Below are positions 27,468 to 36,658 of a stretch of DNA of 64,000 bases, one piece after another. The first letter of the stretch is position 1; every line of letters begins with the position of its first letter. A program made the position numbers and the translations under genes. Source of the DNA: Acidobacteriota bacterium (GTDB lineage Bacteria; Acidobacteriota; UBA6911; RPQK01; DATIPO01); assembly GCA_035471785.1 (NCBI GenBank), contig DATIPQ010000038.1, positions 88,938-152,937 of the forward strand. The letters run 5' to 3'. Below the pieces are notes generated by a model. The model had not been told where the DNA came from, did no database searches, and worked only from the letters and a program-made list of their open reading frames with translations.

Positions 27468-27676
27468 AGAAACGGCCCTCCGGGTCAATTCTTAACAGTT
27501 TCGAGCAAGATACGGAACGCGGCAATGGAACCCTTGTATCACGAAGCCAAAAGCTGGTCAAAAGCCGTCGTTACAGGCATTTGTACGGGCGGATGAGGAA
27601 GAAAAGTTCCACAGGGAAGAAGAAAGCAGCCGCCGCCTCGACCCCCGGACACGGCCCGCCACACCCCCCAAAACGC

Positions 27677-27901
27677 TCATCCGGCGGCTTGGCCAGAGAC
27701 GGGCGAGGGCAGGCGGCGGAACTCCAGGCGGATCTGATTCTTGAGCAATTCCAGCGCTTGTTCCTGGTCGCGTCCCAAAGCGCTGAAGGGCCGCACGCGA
27801 ACAAACATGCCTTCTTTGGGAGCCTTGGCCGAAGCCATGACGAAGGGCCCCATTATCTCGGTTTCAATGGCGAAAATGATGCCTTTGTGCTCCCATTCCA
27901 T
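27677..27901 (-). CDS. Small hypothetical protein
   Basis: A 74-residue frame starting MEWEHKGIIFAIETEIMGPFVMASAKAPKEGMFVRVRPF, which has protein-like composition with alternating hydrophobic residues, then a helix (DQEQALELLKNQIRLEFRRLP). No family is recognised, and no clear ribosome site precedes the ATG. It lies alone between the ECF sigma gene and the YchF-like gene. It could be real or chance. Confidence 0.4.
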   Translation of the reverse strand: MEWEHKGIIFAIETEIMGPFVMASAKAPKEGMFVRVRPFSALGRDQEQALELLKNQIRLEFRRLPSPVSGQAAG

Positions 27902-27979
27902 GGGGCCGGATTATAGCCCAAGGCGCCCTCGGGAGTCCACGCCGCGGCGCCTGTCGCCAGCCTGAACTGCAAGACGATA

Positions 27980-27985
27980 TATAAT
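27980..27985 (+). promoter_or_regulatory. -10 hexamer before YchF-like gene
   Basis: A TATAAT 31 bases before the ATG at 28017. AGGAAAGG, the likely ribosome site, lies at 27998-28005 and is part of a hairpin with arms GCGCCTTT (27987-27994) and AAAGGCGC (28001-28008). If transcription starts near 27992, the left arm would be mostly outside the mRNA. Confidence 0.45.
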
Positions 27986-28016
27986 GGCGCCTTTTTCAGG
28001 AAAGGCGCGCTAGACC

Positions 28017-29084
28017 ATGCGACTGGCATTGATCGGCATCACCTCTTCGGGCGTCAAGACCATCTATTCGGCCATCACCGGCCACGCCGAGTCGGGGGGA
28101 GGTTTCCGACCCTCTTCGGCACTCAACCGGCTGGCGGTCCTCAAGGTTCCCGACCCGCGGCTCGACTTGCTGACCGAGATCTTCAAGCCCAAAAAGAAAG
28201 TTGCGGCGACCGTGGAGCTGACCGAGTTTCCCGGGCTCCTGGGAGGATCCAAGACCGACGCTCAGGCGGTGGCCAAGGCCCGCGAGGCGGACGCGCTGGC
28301 TATCGTCCTGCGCTGCTTCAGCAGCGAGGTGGCGCCTCATCCCAAGGATTCGATCGACCCCCGGCGCGACCTGGATGACCTGGAGGCCGAGATGGTTCTG
28401 TCCGACCTGGCGGTGGCCGAAAACCGCCTGGAACGGCTCGCGGGAAGCGTCAAGACCAAAGCCGACGAGGACGATATGGCCGAGTACGCCGTCCTCAGCC
28501 AGGTTCGGGAACAGTTGGAGGAAGGCTTGCCCGTGGGCAGCCTCGACCTCAAGCCGGAAGAGCGCAAGCGCATCCGGGGCTTCGGCTTCCTCACCGCCAA
28601 ACCCCGTATGCTCATTCTCAACATCGGGGAGGCGCAACTGGGAGAGGAGGAGTCCATCGCGGCACCTTTTCGCCGACAGGGATGGGTGGCCGAGGCCTTG
28701 TGCGGATCGCTGGAAGCCGAGCTGGCCCAGCTTGAAGAAAGCGAGCGGGGCGAGTTCATGAGCGACTTCGGAGTGGAGGAATTGGCCGCGCCGCGGGTGC
28801 TGGCCGCCGCCTACCAAGCTTTGGAGATCCGCACCTTCTACACCTATGGCGAGGATGAAACCCGGGCCTGGACGGTCCGGGCGGGCGACACGGCGGTGGA
28901 CGCCGCGGGAAAAATCCACTCCGACCTGGCCAAAGGCTTTATCCGCGCCGAGGTGGTGGGCTGGCAGGACTTCCAGGAGCACCGCAGCATCAAGGAAGCC
29001 AAAGCGGCGGGAAAGTTCCGCCTGGAAGGCAAGGACTACTTGGTGCAGGAGGGGGATCTCATCATCATCCGCCACTCCGGCTGA
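28017..29084 (+). CDS. Degenerate YchF/OLA1-like protein with TGS domain
   Basis: A 355-residue relative of the YchF/OLA1 ATPase family, which associates with ribosomes. Overall order is kept: G domain, central coiled-coil helices (about 125-195) and C-terminal TGS domain (ending KDYLVQEGDLIIIRHSG). The nucleotide-binding motifs are altered: the P-loop reads GITSSGVKT at residues 7-15 instead of GxxxxGKS/T, the G3 DxxG segment reads EFPGLL, and the NxxE segment reads NIGE. Nucleotide hydrolysis may be lost. AGGAAAGG precedes the ATG. The EcsC gene follows by 12 bases. Confidence 0.75.
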   Translation: MRLALIGITSSGVKTIYSAITGHAESGGGFRPSSALNRLAVLKVPDPRLDLLTEIFKPKKKVAATVELTEFPGLLGGSKTDAQAVAKAREADALAIVLRCFSSEVAPHPKDSIDPRRDLDDLEAEMVLSDLAVAENRLERLAGSVKTKADEDDMAEYAVLSQVREQLEEGLPVGSLDLKPEERKRIRGFGFLTAKPRMLILNIGEAQLGEEESIAAPFRRQGWVAEALCGSLEAELAQLEESERGEFMSDFGVEELAAPRVLAAAYQALEIRTFYTYGEDETRAWTVRAGDTAVDAAGKIHSDLAKGFIRAEVVGWQDFQEHRSIKEAKAAGKFRLEGKDYLVQEGDLIIIRHSG

Positions 29085-29096
29085 TAAACTGTCGGC

Positions 29097-29921
29097 GTGA
29101 CTTTGAGTCCACAGGATCTGGAAGAGCTTCGAACCGCCAGGCAACTGCTGGAAGAGGTCAGCATCGCCGCCCGGCTGACTTCGGCTTTGGGCGCTCCCAT
29201 CGAACGGGGTTTCAAGCTGCTGCCCGAGAAGTGGACGGGACGGGTCCACAAGGCCGTCGAGATTTCGCTGCAAAAGGCCCTCCAGGCAGCCGTCTTCAGC
29301 CTCAATCCCAACAAGCGGCCTTCCCGCTCCAAGGACCTCTTCCACAAGGCGGCGGCGGTCGGCTCGGGCGGAGTCGGCGGAGCTTTCGGCTTGGCCGGAT
29401 TAACGGTGGAACTGCCCCTTTCCACCACCATCATGCTCCGCTCGGTGGCCGACATCGCACGCAGCGAGGGCGAAGATCTCAGCGACATTGAAGCCCGCCT
29501 CAGTTGTCTGCAGGTCTTTGCACTGGGCGGTCCCGACAAGGCCGACGACGCTGCCGAAACAGGATACTATGCCGTACGGGCAGCCATGGCCGCGGCCCTC
29601 AGCGAGGCCGCCGCCCACATCGCCCAACGCGGACTCGCGCGCCGGGGGGCGCCGGCCTTGGTGCGCTTCATCTCCATTATCGCCTCCCGTTTCTCGGCCA
29701 GCGTGGCCGAGAAAATCGCCGCCATGGCCGTTCCCGCCATCGGAGCGGCCGGAGGCGCCTTGATCAACGGCATCTTCATCCGACACTTCCAGCAGATGGC
29801 GAGGGGACATTTCAAGGTCCGCCGACTGGAACGCAAGTACGGGCCGGAGGTCGTCCGAAAGGCCTGGGAAAGCCTCGACAACCCTCCCCGAGATGCGGCC
29901 CCGGGGCCTCTCGAAACTTGA
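29097..29921 (+). CDS. EcsC-family protein
   Basis: A 274-residue member of the EcsC family, membrane-associated proteins of unclear role first noted beside the Bacillus Ecs transporter. Seen: KAVEISLQKALQAAVFSLNP, then AAAVGSGGVGGAFGLAGLTVELPLSTTIMLRSVADIARSEGEDLSD, the conserved glycine-rich hydrophobic hairpin, and CLQVFALGGPDKADDAAETGYYAVR. The GTG at 29097 is 12 bases after the YchF-like stop and lacks a ribosome site; TAAACT ends 6 bases before it. Confidence 0.78.
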   Translation: MTLSPQDLEELRTARQLLEEVSIAARLTSALGAPIERGFKLLPEKWTGRVHKAVEISLQKALQAAVFSLNPNKRPSRSKDLFHKAAAVGSGGVGGAFGLAGLTVELPLSTTIMLRSVADIARSEGEDLSDIEARLSCLQVFALGGPDKADDAAETGYYAVRAAMAAALSEAAAHIAQRGLARRGAPALVRFISIIASRFSASVAEKIAAMAVPAIGAAGGALINGIFIRHFQQMARGHFKVRRLERKYGPEVVRKAWESLDNPPRDAAPGPLET

Positions 29922-30000
29922 ACCCGACCAAGCTTAGGGCGTATCTTTAATGGCTTGTCGCAGCAGTTGCGGCACTTGGCCGGCAACAAGGGAGAGCGGT

Positions 30001-31557
30001 TTGAGGCGAGTCGGAATCTACGGATGGGGGCTGGTGGCTCCCAAGTCACCCAACATTGAGGCCTTCAAGCGAAACCTCAGGCAAAACGAGAGTTGGCTGA
30101 CGCCCTTTAACGGCTTCGGTCCCGACAACTTCCTGGTAGGGATGCCTCAGTTCGACTTCGGCGACTACCGCCAGTGGATCGACGAGCGCTTTTCTTCGGG
30201 GCGTTTTCAGAAGCTCTCCGAGAAAATGGATCTGTGCACCCAGTACGCCATCGGTGCTTTCGTGCAGGCGCTGGGACAGAACCCCGGACTGGAAGAGCTC
30301 CTCAGCGAGCTGGGAACCGCCGCCCACGTCTACATCGGCACCGGGCTCGGACCCCTCCCCACCATCCACGACGAATCGCTCAGGCTGCACAAAGCTCAGC
30401 GGCGCTGGAACCGTTTCTGGTCTGATCCATCCCGCAACGGCGCCCTCAAATCTTACCTGCAGGGATCGGAAACGGCCGAGGACGCCCCTCCGCCACCCGA
30501 GGACGTGCCCGAGGCAGCCCGCGACGAGGCCGAGAGCGCCTGGTGGAGCTACTGGAGCAAGCGCTCGCCGGAACTGCAGGAATATCTGCATGAGGTCCGC
30601 CAAATCGAGGCCATGAACGTGGAAGGCAATATCGAGCAGGCCAAGATCCGCGTCATCAAGCAGAAGCGCCGCCTGCACGCCCGCCTGCAGCAGAAGTGGG
30701 GCGCTCCCGATCCGCCCTGGACCGAAGTCTCCGCCAATCTGATCTGGAACATCCAGAACACCCCCGCCTCCCAGATCTCCATGCTGGGCAAGATCACGGG
30801 ACTCTCAATGGCGCCCGTGGCCGCCTGCTCCACCTTCGGGGTGGCCCTCAAGCTGGCCATGGACGCCATCAACCGGGGCGAAGCCAAGGCGGTGGTGATG
30901 GGCGCCACCGATCCTCCTCCCCATGCGCTTACCGTCAGCGCCTTCTACAACGCCCGCGTCATCTCGGCCGACGCCGAAGTGTCCAAGCCTCTCAGCCGGC
31001 TGCGCGGCACCCACATCTCGGGCGGCTCGGTGGTGTGGATTCTGGGCGACTACGAGTATCTGAGCCAACGAGGCCTGCGTCCTCTGGGGATGGAACCGCT
31101 GGCGGTGGGAGTCTCCTCCGATGCCGACCACATCATCACGCCTTCGAAGGAAGGCCCCACCACCGCCATGCGCCAGGCACTGAGCCAGGCCGGCCAGCAG
31201 GCTCAGGACATCACCGAATGGGACCTGCACGCCACGGCCACGCCGGGCGACTATCTCGAGGTTGAAAACTTGCGAGATCTGGTGGGAGACGAAGTATTGA
31301 TCACAGCCCGCAAAGGCACCTTCGGCCACGGCATGAGCGCCGGAGGAGGGTGGGAACTGACGGCGCAGTACCTCGGACACGAGGAGGGCGAAATCTTCCC
31401 GACCCCCTTGCCTGATCGGCAACTGCATGCCGAGATCCGCCGCCTCCATCAGCGTTTCGTCTTCGACGCACCTTGTGCGGTTTCCAAGGGTGTGGCGGGA
31501 AAGCTGTCGATGGGAATCGGCGGCATCAACGCCTGCGTCATCTCCCGTCCCTGGTGA
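30001..31557 (+). CDS. Beta-ketoacyl synthase-like protein with large insertion
   Basis: A 518-residue thiolase-fold condensing enzyme. The catalytic triad is visible: Cys276 (VAACSTFGVALKLA), His410 (DLHATATPGD) and His443 (KGTFGHGMSAGGG). Relative to usual KAS proteins (Cys near 165) there are about 110 extra residues before the active Cys, forming a charged helical insertion (about 130-245) rich in Glu, Arg and Trp. It should condense acyl chains in fatty acid or polyketide-type synthesis, but no ACP or ketoreductase gene is adjacent. TTG 30001 is preferred because AAGGGAGA lies 7 bases upstream; ATG 29950 is the alternative. Confidence 0.78.
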   Translation: MRRVGIYGWGLVAPKSPNIEAFKRNLRQNESWLTPFNGFGPDNFLVGMPQFDFGDYRQWIDERFSSGRFQKLSEKMDLCTQYAIGAFVQALGQNPGLEELLSELGTAAHVYIGTGLGPLPTIHDESLRLHKAQRRWNRFWSDPSRNGALKSYLQGSETAEDAPPPPEDVPEAARDEAESAWWSYWSKRSPELQEYLHEVRQIEAMNVEGNIEQAKIRVIKQKRRLHARLQQKWGAPDPPWTEVSANLIWNIQNTPASQISMLGKITGLSMAPVAACSTFGVALKLAMDAINRGEAKAVVMGATDPPPHALTVSAFYNARVISADAEVSKPLSRLRGTHISGGSVVWILGDYEYLSQRGLRPLGMEPLAVGVSSDADHIITPSKEGPTTAMRQALSQAGQQAQDITEWDLHATATPGDYLEVENLRDLVGDEVLITARKGTFGHGMSAGGGWELTAQYLGHEEGEIFPTPLPDRQLHAEIRRLHQRFVFDAPCAVSKGVAGKLSMGIGGINACVISRPW

Positions 31558-31621
31558 GACAGGCGGCGAGGGCGAAGAGTACCGCCCCCGCCTGCTGATT
31601 TCGATTCAGCCGCCGCACCCT

Positions 31622-33361
31622 CTACCGCTCGGAAGGAACGAGACGCAGGTACTTCTTGTAAGACTCGGTGCCCTCACCCACCGCCTCCGGCACTTCGGGG
31701 GCGTCCACGGGAAAGGGAAAGATGAAGCTGAAGTCCGAGCCGTTGTCCTGGGCTACGCCGTGGCAGCCCATGCATCCGCCCATGTTGTACTGGTTGCCGC
31801 CGTAGTAGACGTTGGTGTAGGGCGTACCGTCCGTATTGAAATCGGTGATCAGCCCCTTGTTGTTGGAGCCGTCCGACACCTTGGGCTGCTGCTGGCCGCT
31901 GAAGACCTGCAGGTTGTAGTCGGTTTCAACCACGATGTTGGCCAGGTAGTAGGTGGCCGCGTCGGGCCCGGTGTAATCCTGTCCTGGAGTGGGCTTGTTG
32001 ATGGGCAGCCACTGCACGTTGATGAGCTTGTAGTAGCCCCAGGGCGAGCCGCTCACCCCGTTGGCCTGGTTGTAGGAGGAAATGGCCGAATGGGCAGCCT
32101 GATTGGCATCGATCACGTCCTGAGGGATGGAATGCTTGCGCAAGTTGACGCACACGCTTCCCTGCGGTGAGGCCTCGCCCTCGGTGTTGTAATAGTAGAG
32201 CCTGTCGCCCGGAGTGCAATCAGCGCTGGAAGGCGACAGCACCTGAATGGAGTCCTTGTTGGCCGGGTTGGCGGAAACGGCGTTCTTGGAGGTGACGTTG
32301 GGATCCAGCGGAGTCGCGTTCTGATTGGCGACGATGTTTCCGTCGACGTCCTCAACCATGGTGCCGTCCGAGGTACGCAAGTTGTCCGCTTGCTCGAAGG
32401 TGGCGAAGATGAAGTAGGGAGCCGTGGGCGTCTTCTGAATGATGTGCAGAGCCATCATGGCCATCTCCACGTCGACGTAGCAAGGAGTTCCCGAGGCGTT
32501 GTTCTCGTAGTGGCGGACTGTGGCGGTATGGTAGCGGGAGGCGTCTTCCCCCGCTCCCAGCAGGCGCCAGGCGGTCTTGACTTCCACCGTCCCGCTGGGG
32601 AAGCTCACGTATTCGGTTGATCCGGCGGGCGGACTCGCGTTGTTGGTCTTCACGTAGTTGGCCGTGTTGGAGACGACCTGCTGCACATTGGAATCGAAAT
32701 TCCACCACTTGTTGGCGGCCACGTAGGTGTACTCGACGCGGTTGGCCTTGGCCAAGTAGATGAACTGCTGGCCGGGCGCCGGAGAATCGGGCCCGATACC
32801 GGCGAACATCTGATTGAGGCCGATCTCATTGACCTCGTCGAGGTTGACGAAGGGGGTGCTGGAAGAGGCCGTGCTGCAGGGCTGGATCATCCCGTTGTTG
32901 CCGACCGTGTCGGGATTGTAGATGTATTGCGGCAAAGCGTCGAAGCCGTAGGACTGGCTGGCGTCGTCGACGTAGCCCGGGGGTGGACCGTTGTTGCCGG
33001 GGAAGATCTCCACCTTGTTGCGGTAGGTTTCCCACACCAGGGGACCGTCGCCTTGGCCGAAGAGGGCGTTGCTGTCGGCCACACCGCGGGTGTTGTTCTG
33101 ACCCGTCTGGGCGACGGCCGGCCAATTGAGAGCGATGAATTCCTGCCAAGCGAAGGCCGAGGCCTGGGAAAGGTCGGCATTGGGTGCGCCGCCCGGAATA
33201 TCGCTGGGCAAGTCAGGGCTGACGGTAATGGTGACGGCGGACGTTTCTTCTTCAACTAGCGCCTCGGGCTCGGATTGGCCTCCGCAGGCGGCAAAGAAAC
33301 CGACCACGATGACCAGTCCGAGGCATAAGAGCAGAGGACGACAACTCACTAAGTGCTTCAT
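31622..33361 (-). CDS. Lipoprotein with single haem-c motif
   Basis: A 579-residue exported lipoprotein. The signal peptide LLLCLGLVIVVGFFAAC ends in a lipobox (FAAC), followed by a flexible acidic linker. The core contains SAFAWQEFIALNWPAVA, KVEIFPGNN and many Asn/Tyr-rich loops. Near the C-terminus GGCMGCHGVAQDN gives one CxxCH haem-binding motif (Cys530, Cys533, His534), so it may be a monohaem c-type cytochrome or a redox-linked surface protein. The role is unknown. GGAGAAA precedes the ATG at 33361. It is a single-gene unit. Confidence 0.7.
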   Translation of the reverse strand: MKHLVSCRPLLLCLGLVIVVGFFAACGGQSEPEALVEEETSAVTITVSPDLPSDIPGGAPNADLSQASAFAWQEFIALNWPAVAQTGQNNTRGVADSNALFGQGDGPLVWETYRNKVEIFPGNNGPPPGYVDDASQSYGFDALPQYIYNPDTVGNNGMIQPCSTASSSTPFVNLDEVNEIGLNQMFAGIGPDSPAPGQQFIYLAKANRVEYTYVAANKWWNFDSNVQQVVSNTANYVKTNNASPPAGSTEYVSFPSGTVEVKTAWRLLGAGEDASRYHTATVRHYENNASGTPCYVDVEMAMMALHIIQKTPTAPYFIFATFEQADNLRTSDGTMVEDVDGNIVANQNATPLDPNVTSKNAVSANPANKDSIQVLSPSSADCTPGDRLYYYNTEGEASPQGSVCVNLRKHSIPQDVIDANQAAHSAISSYNQANGVSGSPWGYYKLINVQWLPINKPTPGQDYTGPDAATYYLANIVVETDYNLQVFSGQQQPKVSDGSNNKGLITDFNTDGTPYTNVYYGGNQYNMGGCMGCHGVAQDNGSDFSFIFPFPVDAPEVPEAVGEGTESYKKYLRLVPSER

Positions 33362-33470
33362 GTTTTCTCCTTTAATCAATCCCGGATCCTGTTTCGGGCC
33401 CGGACATCTCTGCCCCCATACTGCCATTAATCGTCCCCAAATCCCGCAAAAAAATTATTGCTGCCGCGAT

Positions 33471-34670
33471 TTACTTGAAGAAGGGAATGCTGAGGAGGGT
33501 TCGCCAGGGAAGCTTGCCACGACCATAAAAGGCCAAATCGATCAGTTCGCGCTGTGAGGCGGGACGTCTGTCGGTCAGCTTGAGGATCCGCTCCACGAAG
33601 ACCGGATAGGCGATCATGTGAGAAAGCGCGTTGCAGATGCGGTAATTGCGCCTGAAATGACGCCGCACGCGACGATCATAAAGGAGGGCGGCTCGCTCGT
33701 CGAAGGTCCCCTCCTGCAACCAGGCGGCAGCGGCCTCGGCCGCCATTTCTCCGCTCTCCAGGGCTCCCTCGATGCCTTCGCCCGAAAAAGGATTGATCAA
33801 GCCGGCGGCATCGCCGGCCAGCATCACCCGGGGAAGGGCAATTTGGGGCAAATGGAGTCCCAGAGGCAGGTAGTGTCCCCGCGCCCTCCCCGCCTCGCGT
33901 CCCTTTCCCAGCATCCGGGCCAGGGGAGAAGAACCCTCCAGGAAGGAGTCGTAGAGTTGACGCAGCTTGCGTCCCTTGCGGCGCATCCAGGGCGTACGCA
34001 TGCCGAGTCCCACGTTGACGCTTCCCGGTCCGGTGGGAAAAACCCAGGCGTAGCCGGGCAGCAACTCCTCCTCCCAACTGACGATAAGGGCTTGAGCGTC
34101 CTCCAGCGGCACTTGATCGTAATAGCCGCGGATAGCCCAGGCGCTGTGGGATTCCGCATAGTCCTGGGCGAAAAGGCTGCGCCGCACCAGCGAATAAGCC
34201 CCGTCGGCCCCGATGAGCAGACGCGATCTGTCGCTGGACCCGTCCTTCCAGCGGACGCTTACGCCTTCGCGGTGCGTCTCCACGTCGCGCAGCGCCGTTG
34301 CCGGGCGGAAGCAGGCTCCGGCCTGCTCGGCCCTCTCCACCAGCAAACGGTCGAGGCTGCGTCGGGGAATCACATAGCCTTCGTCTCCGAACTCCCGGGA
34401 AGCCCAGGGAATGGTGATGGAGCGCCCCCGCGGCGAGATCATGCGCACGCGCTCGATCCTCTGCCCACGGCGGCTGATGCGATCCAAAACCCCCATCTTT
34501 CGCAGCACCGAGCAGGAGCGGGGCGTACAGGCGTCACCGCAGGACTTGTCGCGGGGAAAGCGGCTGCGGTCGGCCAGCAACACCTTATGACCCTGGAGGG
34601 ACATGAAATAGGCCGCCGCGCTTCCCGCCGGACCCGCTCCTACAACCACCGCATCCCAGGTTGCACTCAT
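33471..34670 (-). CDS. FAD-dependent geranylgeranyl reductase-family oxidoreductase
   Basis: A 399-residue flavoprotein of the geranylgeranyl reductase/p-hydroxybenzoate hydroxylase fold. DAVVVGAGPAGSAAAYFM is the FAD-binding Rossmann motif; KSCGDACTPRS is the conserved Cys-containing loop of the reductase subfamily; LLIGADGAYSLVRR is the GD motif and VMLAGDAAGLINPFSGEGIEGALESG the second FAD motif. Reduction of isoprenoid chains (menaquinone, lipids) is the family role; the substrate here is not shown. The ATG at 34670 is preferred over GTG 34682. Divergent from the methyltransferase gene. Confidence 0.82.
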   Translation of the reverse strand: MSATWDAVVVGAGPAGSAAAYFMSLQGHKVLLADRSRFPRDKSCGDACTPRSCSVLRKMGVLDRISRRGQRIERVRMISPRGRSITIPWASREFGDEGYVIPRRSLDRLLVERAEQAGACFRPATALRDVETHREGVSVRWKDGSSDRSRLLIGADGAYSLVRRSLFAQDYAESHSAWAIRGYYDQVPLEDAQALIVSWEEELLPGYAWVFPTGPGSVNVGLGMRTPWMRRKGRKLRQLYDSFLEGSSPLARMLGKGREAGRARGHYLPLGLHLPQIALPRVMLAGDAAGLINPFSGEGIEGALESGEMAAEAAAAWLQEGTFDERAALLYDRRVRRHFRRNYRICNALSHMIAYPVFVERILKLTDRRPASQRELIDLAFYGRGKLPWRTLLSIPFFK

Positions 34671-34757
34671 ACGAATGGGCACTCTACTACAAAACCGGTG
34701 CAAATCGAAGCCCGCCCGCGGGTTCTCCCTGCGGCCCCCGGCCACCCCCTTGGCTGG

Positions 34758-34763
34758 CATAAT
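34758..34763 (+). promoter_or_regulatory. -10 hexamer, leaderless-type
   Basis: CATAAT followed by GGGCTC (6 bases) and the ATG at 34770. No -35 match or Shine-Dalgarno sequence is seen. Confidence 0.4.
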
Positions 34764-34769
34764 GGGCTC

Positions 34770-35555
34770 ATGAGCCTGCAAGAAGCCTACGCCGTGGTGG
34801 CCCGCCACTACGACACCGACTACCAGGCCCTCGGCTATGACGAAGACATCGACTTTTACGTCAACGCGGCCCGGCGATCCGGCGGTCCGGTGCTGGAGAT
34901 GGGATGCGGCAGCGGACGCGTCCTGCTGCCGGTGGCAGAGGCGGGCGTCGCCGTCCATGGGATGGAGCTGTCGGGCGACATGCTTGAGAGGCTGGAAACG
35001 GAAGCCGGCCAGCTCGAAGAAGCGACCCGCCCACTGGCGACTTGGCAGCAGGGCGACATGCGCCGCGACCGGGCCCAAGGCCGTTATCCCCTGGTCACAG
35101 CGCCGTTTCGGGTCATCCAGCACCTGCTCACGCGCCAGGACCAACGAGCCTGGCTGCAAAACGTGGCCCGCCACCTGACCCCCGGAGGACGGCTCATTTT
35201 CGACGTCTTTCAGCCCGACTATTCCATCATTTCCGACGACTCCGGGGAACCCTTCAAGGAACTCGACTATACCGACAACGGCAGCGGGAAACGCATCACC
35301 CGCCATGCCCAGGTGCGCCATCAGCCCGAGATCCAACTCTTCGACCTCAAACTGGTTTGGAGAGAATACGACAGCCAGGGTCAGCAGACGGGCACCGAAG
35401 AGACCTCCTTCCGCATGCGCTGGTTCGTCAAGGGCGAACTGGAAAACCTGTTGGAACTGGAAGGATTCCGGGTGGCCGAGTTCTGGGGAGACTTCAAGCC
35501 CACGCCTTTCGGCCCCGGAGCCACCCAGCAGATCGTGGAGGCCGTGATGGACTAG
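34770..35555 (+). CDS. SAM-dependent methyltransferase
   Basis: A 261-residue class I methyltransferase. Motif I (VLEMGCGSGRVLLPVAEAG) at about residues 42-60 binds SAM; HGMELSGDML is motif II; YPLVTAPFRVIQHL and LTPGGRLIFDVF are later motifs. The C-terminal lobe has a beta sheet region (FRMRWFVKGELENLLELEGFRV) typical of small-molecule methyltransferases. Substrate unknown. The start has no ribosome site; CATAAT lies 6 bases upstream. The stop overlaps that of the convergent kinase-like gene (CTAG, 35552-35555). Confidence 0.82.
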   Translation: MSLQEAYAVVARHYDTDYQALGYDEDIDFYVNAARRSGGPVLEMGCGSGRVLLPVAEAGVAVHGMELSGDMLERLETEAGQLEEATRPLATWQQGDMRRDRAQGRYPLVTAPFRVIQHLLTRQDQRAWLQNVARHLTPGGRLIFDVFQPDYSIISDDSGEPFKELDYTDNGSGKRITRHAQVRHQPEIQLFDLKLVWREYDSQGQQTGTEETSFRMRWFVKGELENLLELEGFRVAEFWGDFKPTPFGPGATQQIVEAVMD

Positions 35556-36613
35556 GCCTCCGACCCGGCTACCTCCAGAGCCCGCCGGGCCAGCAGGGGG
35601 ATAAGGGCCCCCAAGGCTGCGAAACGCTCGTCGCGGGTCTGGCCCCGCTGATAGCGGAAGTAGATTTGGGCCACGATGACGGCCACCCTGAAGAGTCCCA
35701 GCACATGATAAAAGGTCACTTGAGATCGAGAGCGTCCGCTGCGGTCGCAGTAGCGCTTGACCAGTTCCCGGCGCGAAGGAAAGCCCTGGCCGGGCATCAT
35801 GGCCATAGCCTTCAGGGCCGGAGGGTCATCGGGCTCGCTCCAGTAGGCCAGAAGCGCGCCCAGGTCTGAGAGCGGATCGCCCAGCGTACACATGTCCCAA
35901 TCAAGGACCGCCACAACCCGGCTGGGATCGTCATCGGCCAACATGACGTTGTCCAGCTTGTAGTCGTTGTGGACGAGGGAGGCCGAAGCGTCCTCGGGCA
36001 GGTTGCCGCTCAGCCAGCCATAGGCCGACTCCATCTCGGGACGCTCCTGGTCCTGAGCGTTCTGCCAGCGTTCCCACCAACCCTCCACCTGGCGTTCGAT
36101 GAACCCGTCGGGCCGCCCCAGGTCCTGCAATCCCAGGGCCCGATAGTCGACCGAGTGGAAGTCGACCAGGGTGTCGATGAGGGCCTCGCTGATGCGCAGT
36201 CCGGCCCCCGAAACGTCCCTGAATACCCTGGGCATGCGGCGCCGCACCACGACGCCGCGGCACCTTTCCATGATCAGAAAGGGGGCCCCTATCACACTTT
36301 CGTCGCGGCAAAGCAGAAAGGCCCTGGGCGCCGGGGGAAAGGCCCGGTAAAGGACGGAAAGCACTTTGTATTCGCGCGCCATGTCATGGGATGAAGGCGC
36401 CACCGGGCCCAGCGGCGGCCGCCGCAGCACGTAGTGACGTCCCTGAAAATCGAGCAGATAGGTGAGGTTGGCGGCACCCCCTCCGAACTGGCGCACCGCA
36501 AGGGGCTTTTCGGCTCCTTTGAGACGTCCCTTCAGGTACTTGTGCAGCTTTTCGCTGTCGAAGCGCTCGTCAGGACGTACTTCCATGGTCTCGTCGTACT
36601 CGTCGATTCCCAT
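35552..36613 (-). CDS. APH-like phosphotransferase, ACAD10/11 N-terminal type
   Basis: A 353-residue protein kinase-like phosphotransferase. FGGGAANLTYLLDF is the glycine loop, VLRRPPLGPVAPSSHDM the Lys strand region, LVHNDYKLDNVM the Brenner catalytic loop and VLDWDMCTLGDPLSDLG the metal-binding DxD segment. The best family match is the aminoglycoside phosphotransferase-like domain fused to acyl-CoA dehydrogenases in ACAD10/11. It is divergent from an acyl-CoA dehydrogenase gene 45 bases away. It may phosphorylate 4-hydroxyacyl-CoAs for breakdown (established for ACAD10/11; inferred here). A TTGACA lies upstream at 36648-36643. Confidence 0.82.
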   Translation of the reverse strand: MGIDEYDETMEVRPDERFDSEKLHKYLKGRLKGAEKPLAVRQFGGGAANLTYLLDFQGRHYVLRRPPLGPVAPSSHDMAREYKVLSVLYRAFPPAPRAFLLCRDESVIGAPFLIMERCRGVVVRRRMPRVFRDVSGAGLRISEALIDTLVDFHSVDYRALGLQDLGRPDGFIERQVEGWWERWQNAQDQERPEMESAYGWLSGNLPEDASASLVHNDYKLDNVMLADDDPSRVVAVLDWDMCTLGDPLSDLGALLAYWSEPDDPPALKAMAMMPGQGFPSRRELVKRYCDRSGRSRSQVTFYHVLGLFRVAVIVAQIYFRYQRGQTRDERFAALGALIPLLARRALEVAGSEA

Positions 36614-36658
36614 CACGCCAGCTTCACGGACGACGCCTGAACTGTCAAGATAAGGCTC

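Noticed and set aside
27581-27916. Plus-strand frame starting MYGRMRKKSS
   Set aside because: Low-complexity Lys/Pro-rich start and no ribosome site; overlaps the small minus-strand frame that has more protein-like composition.
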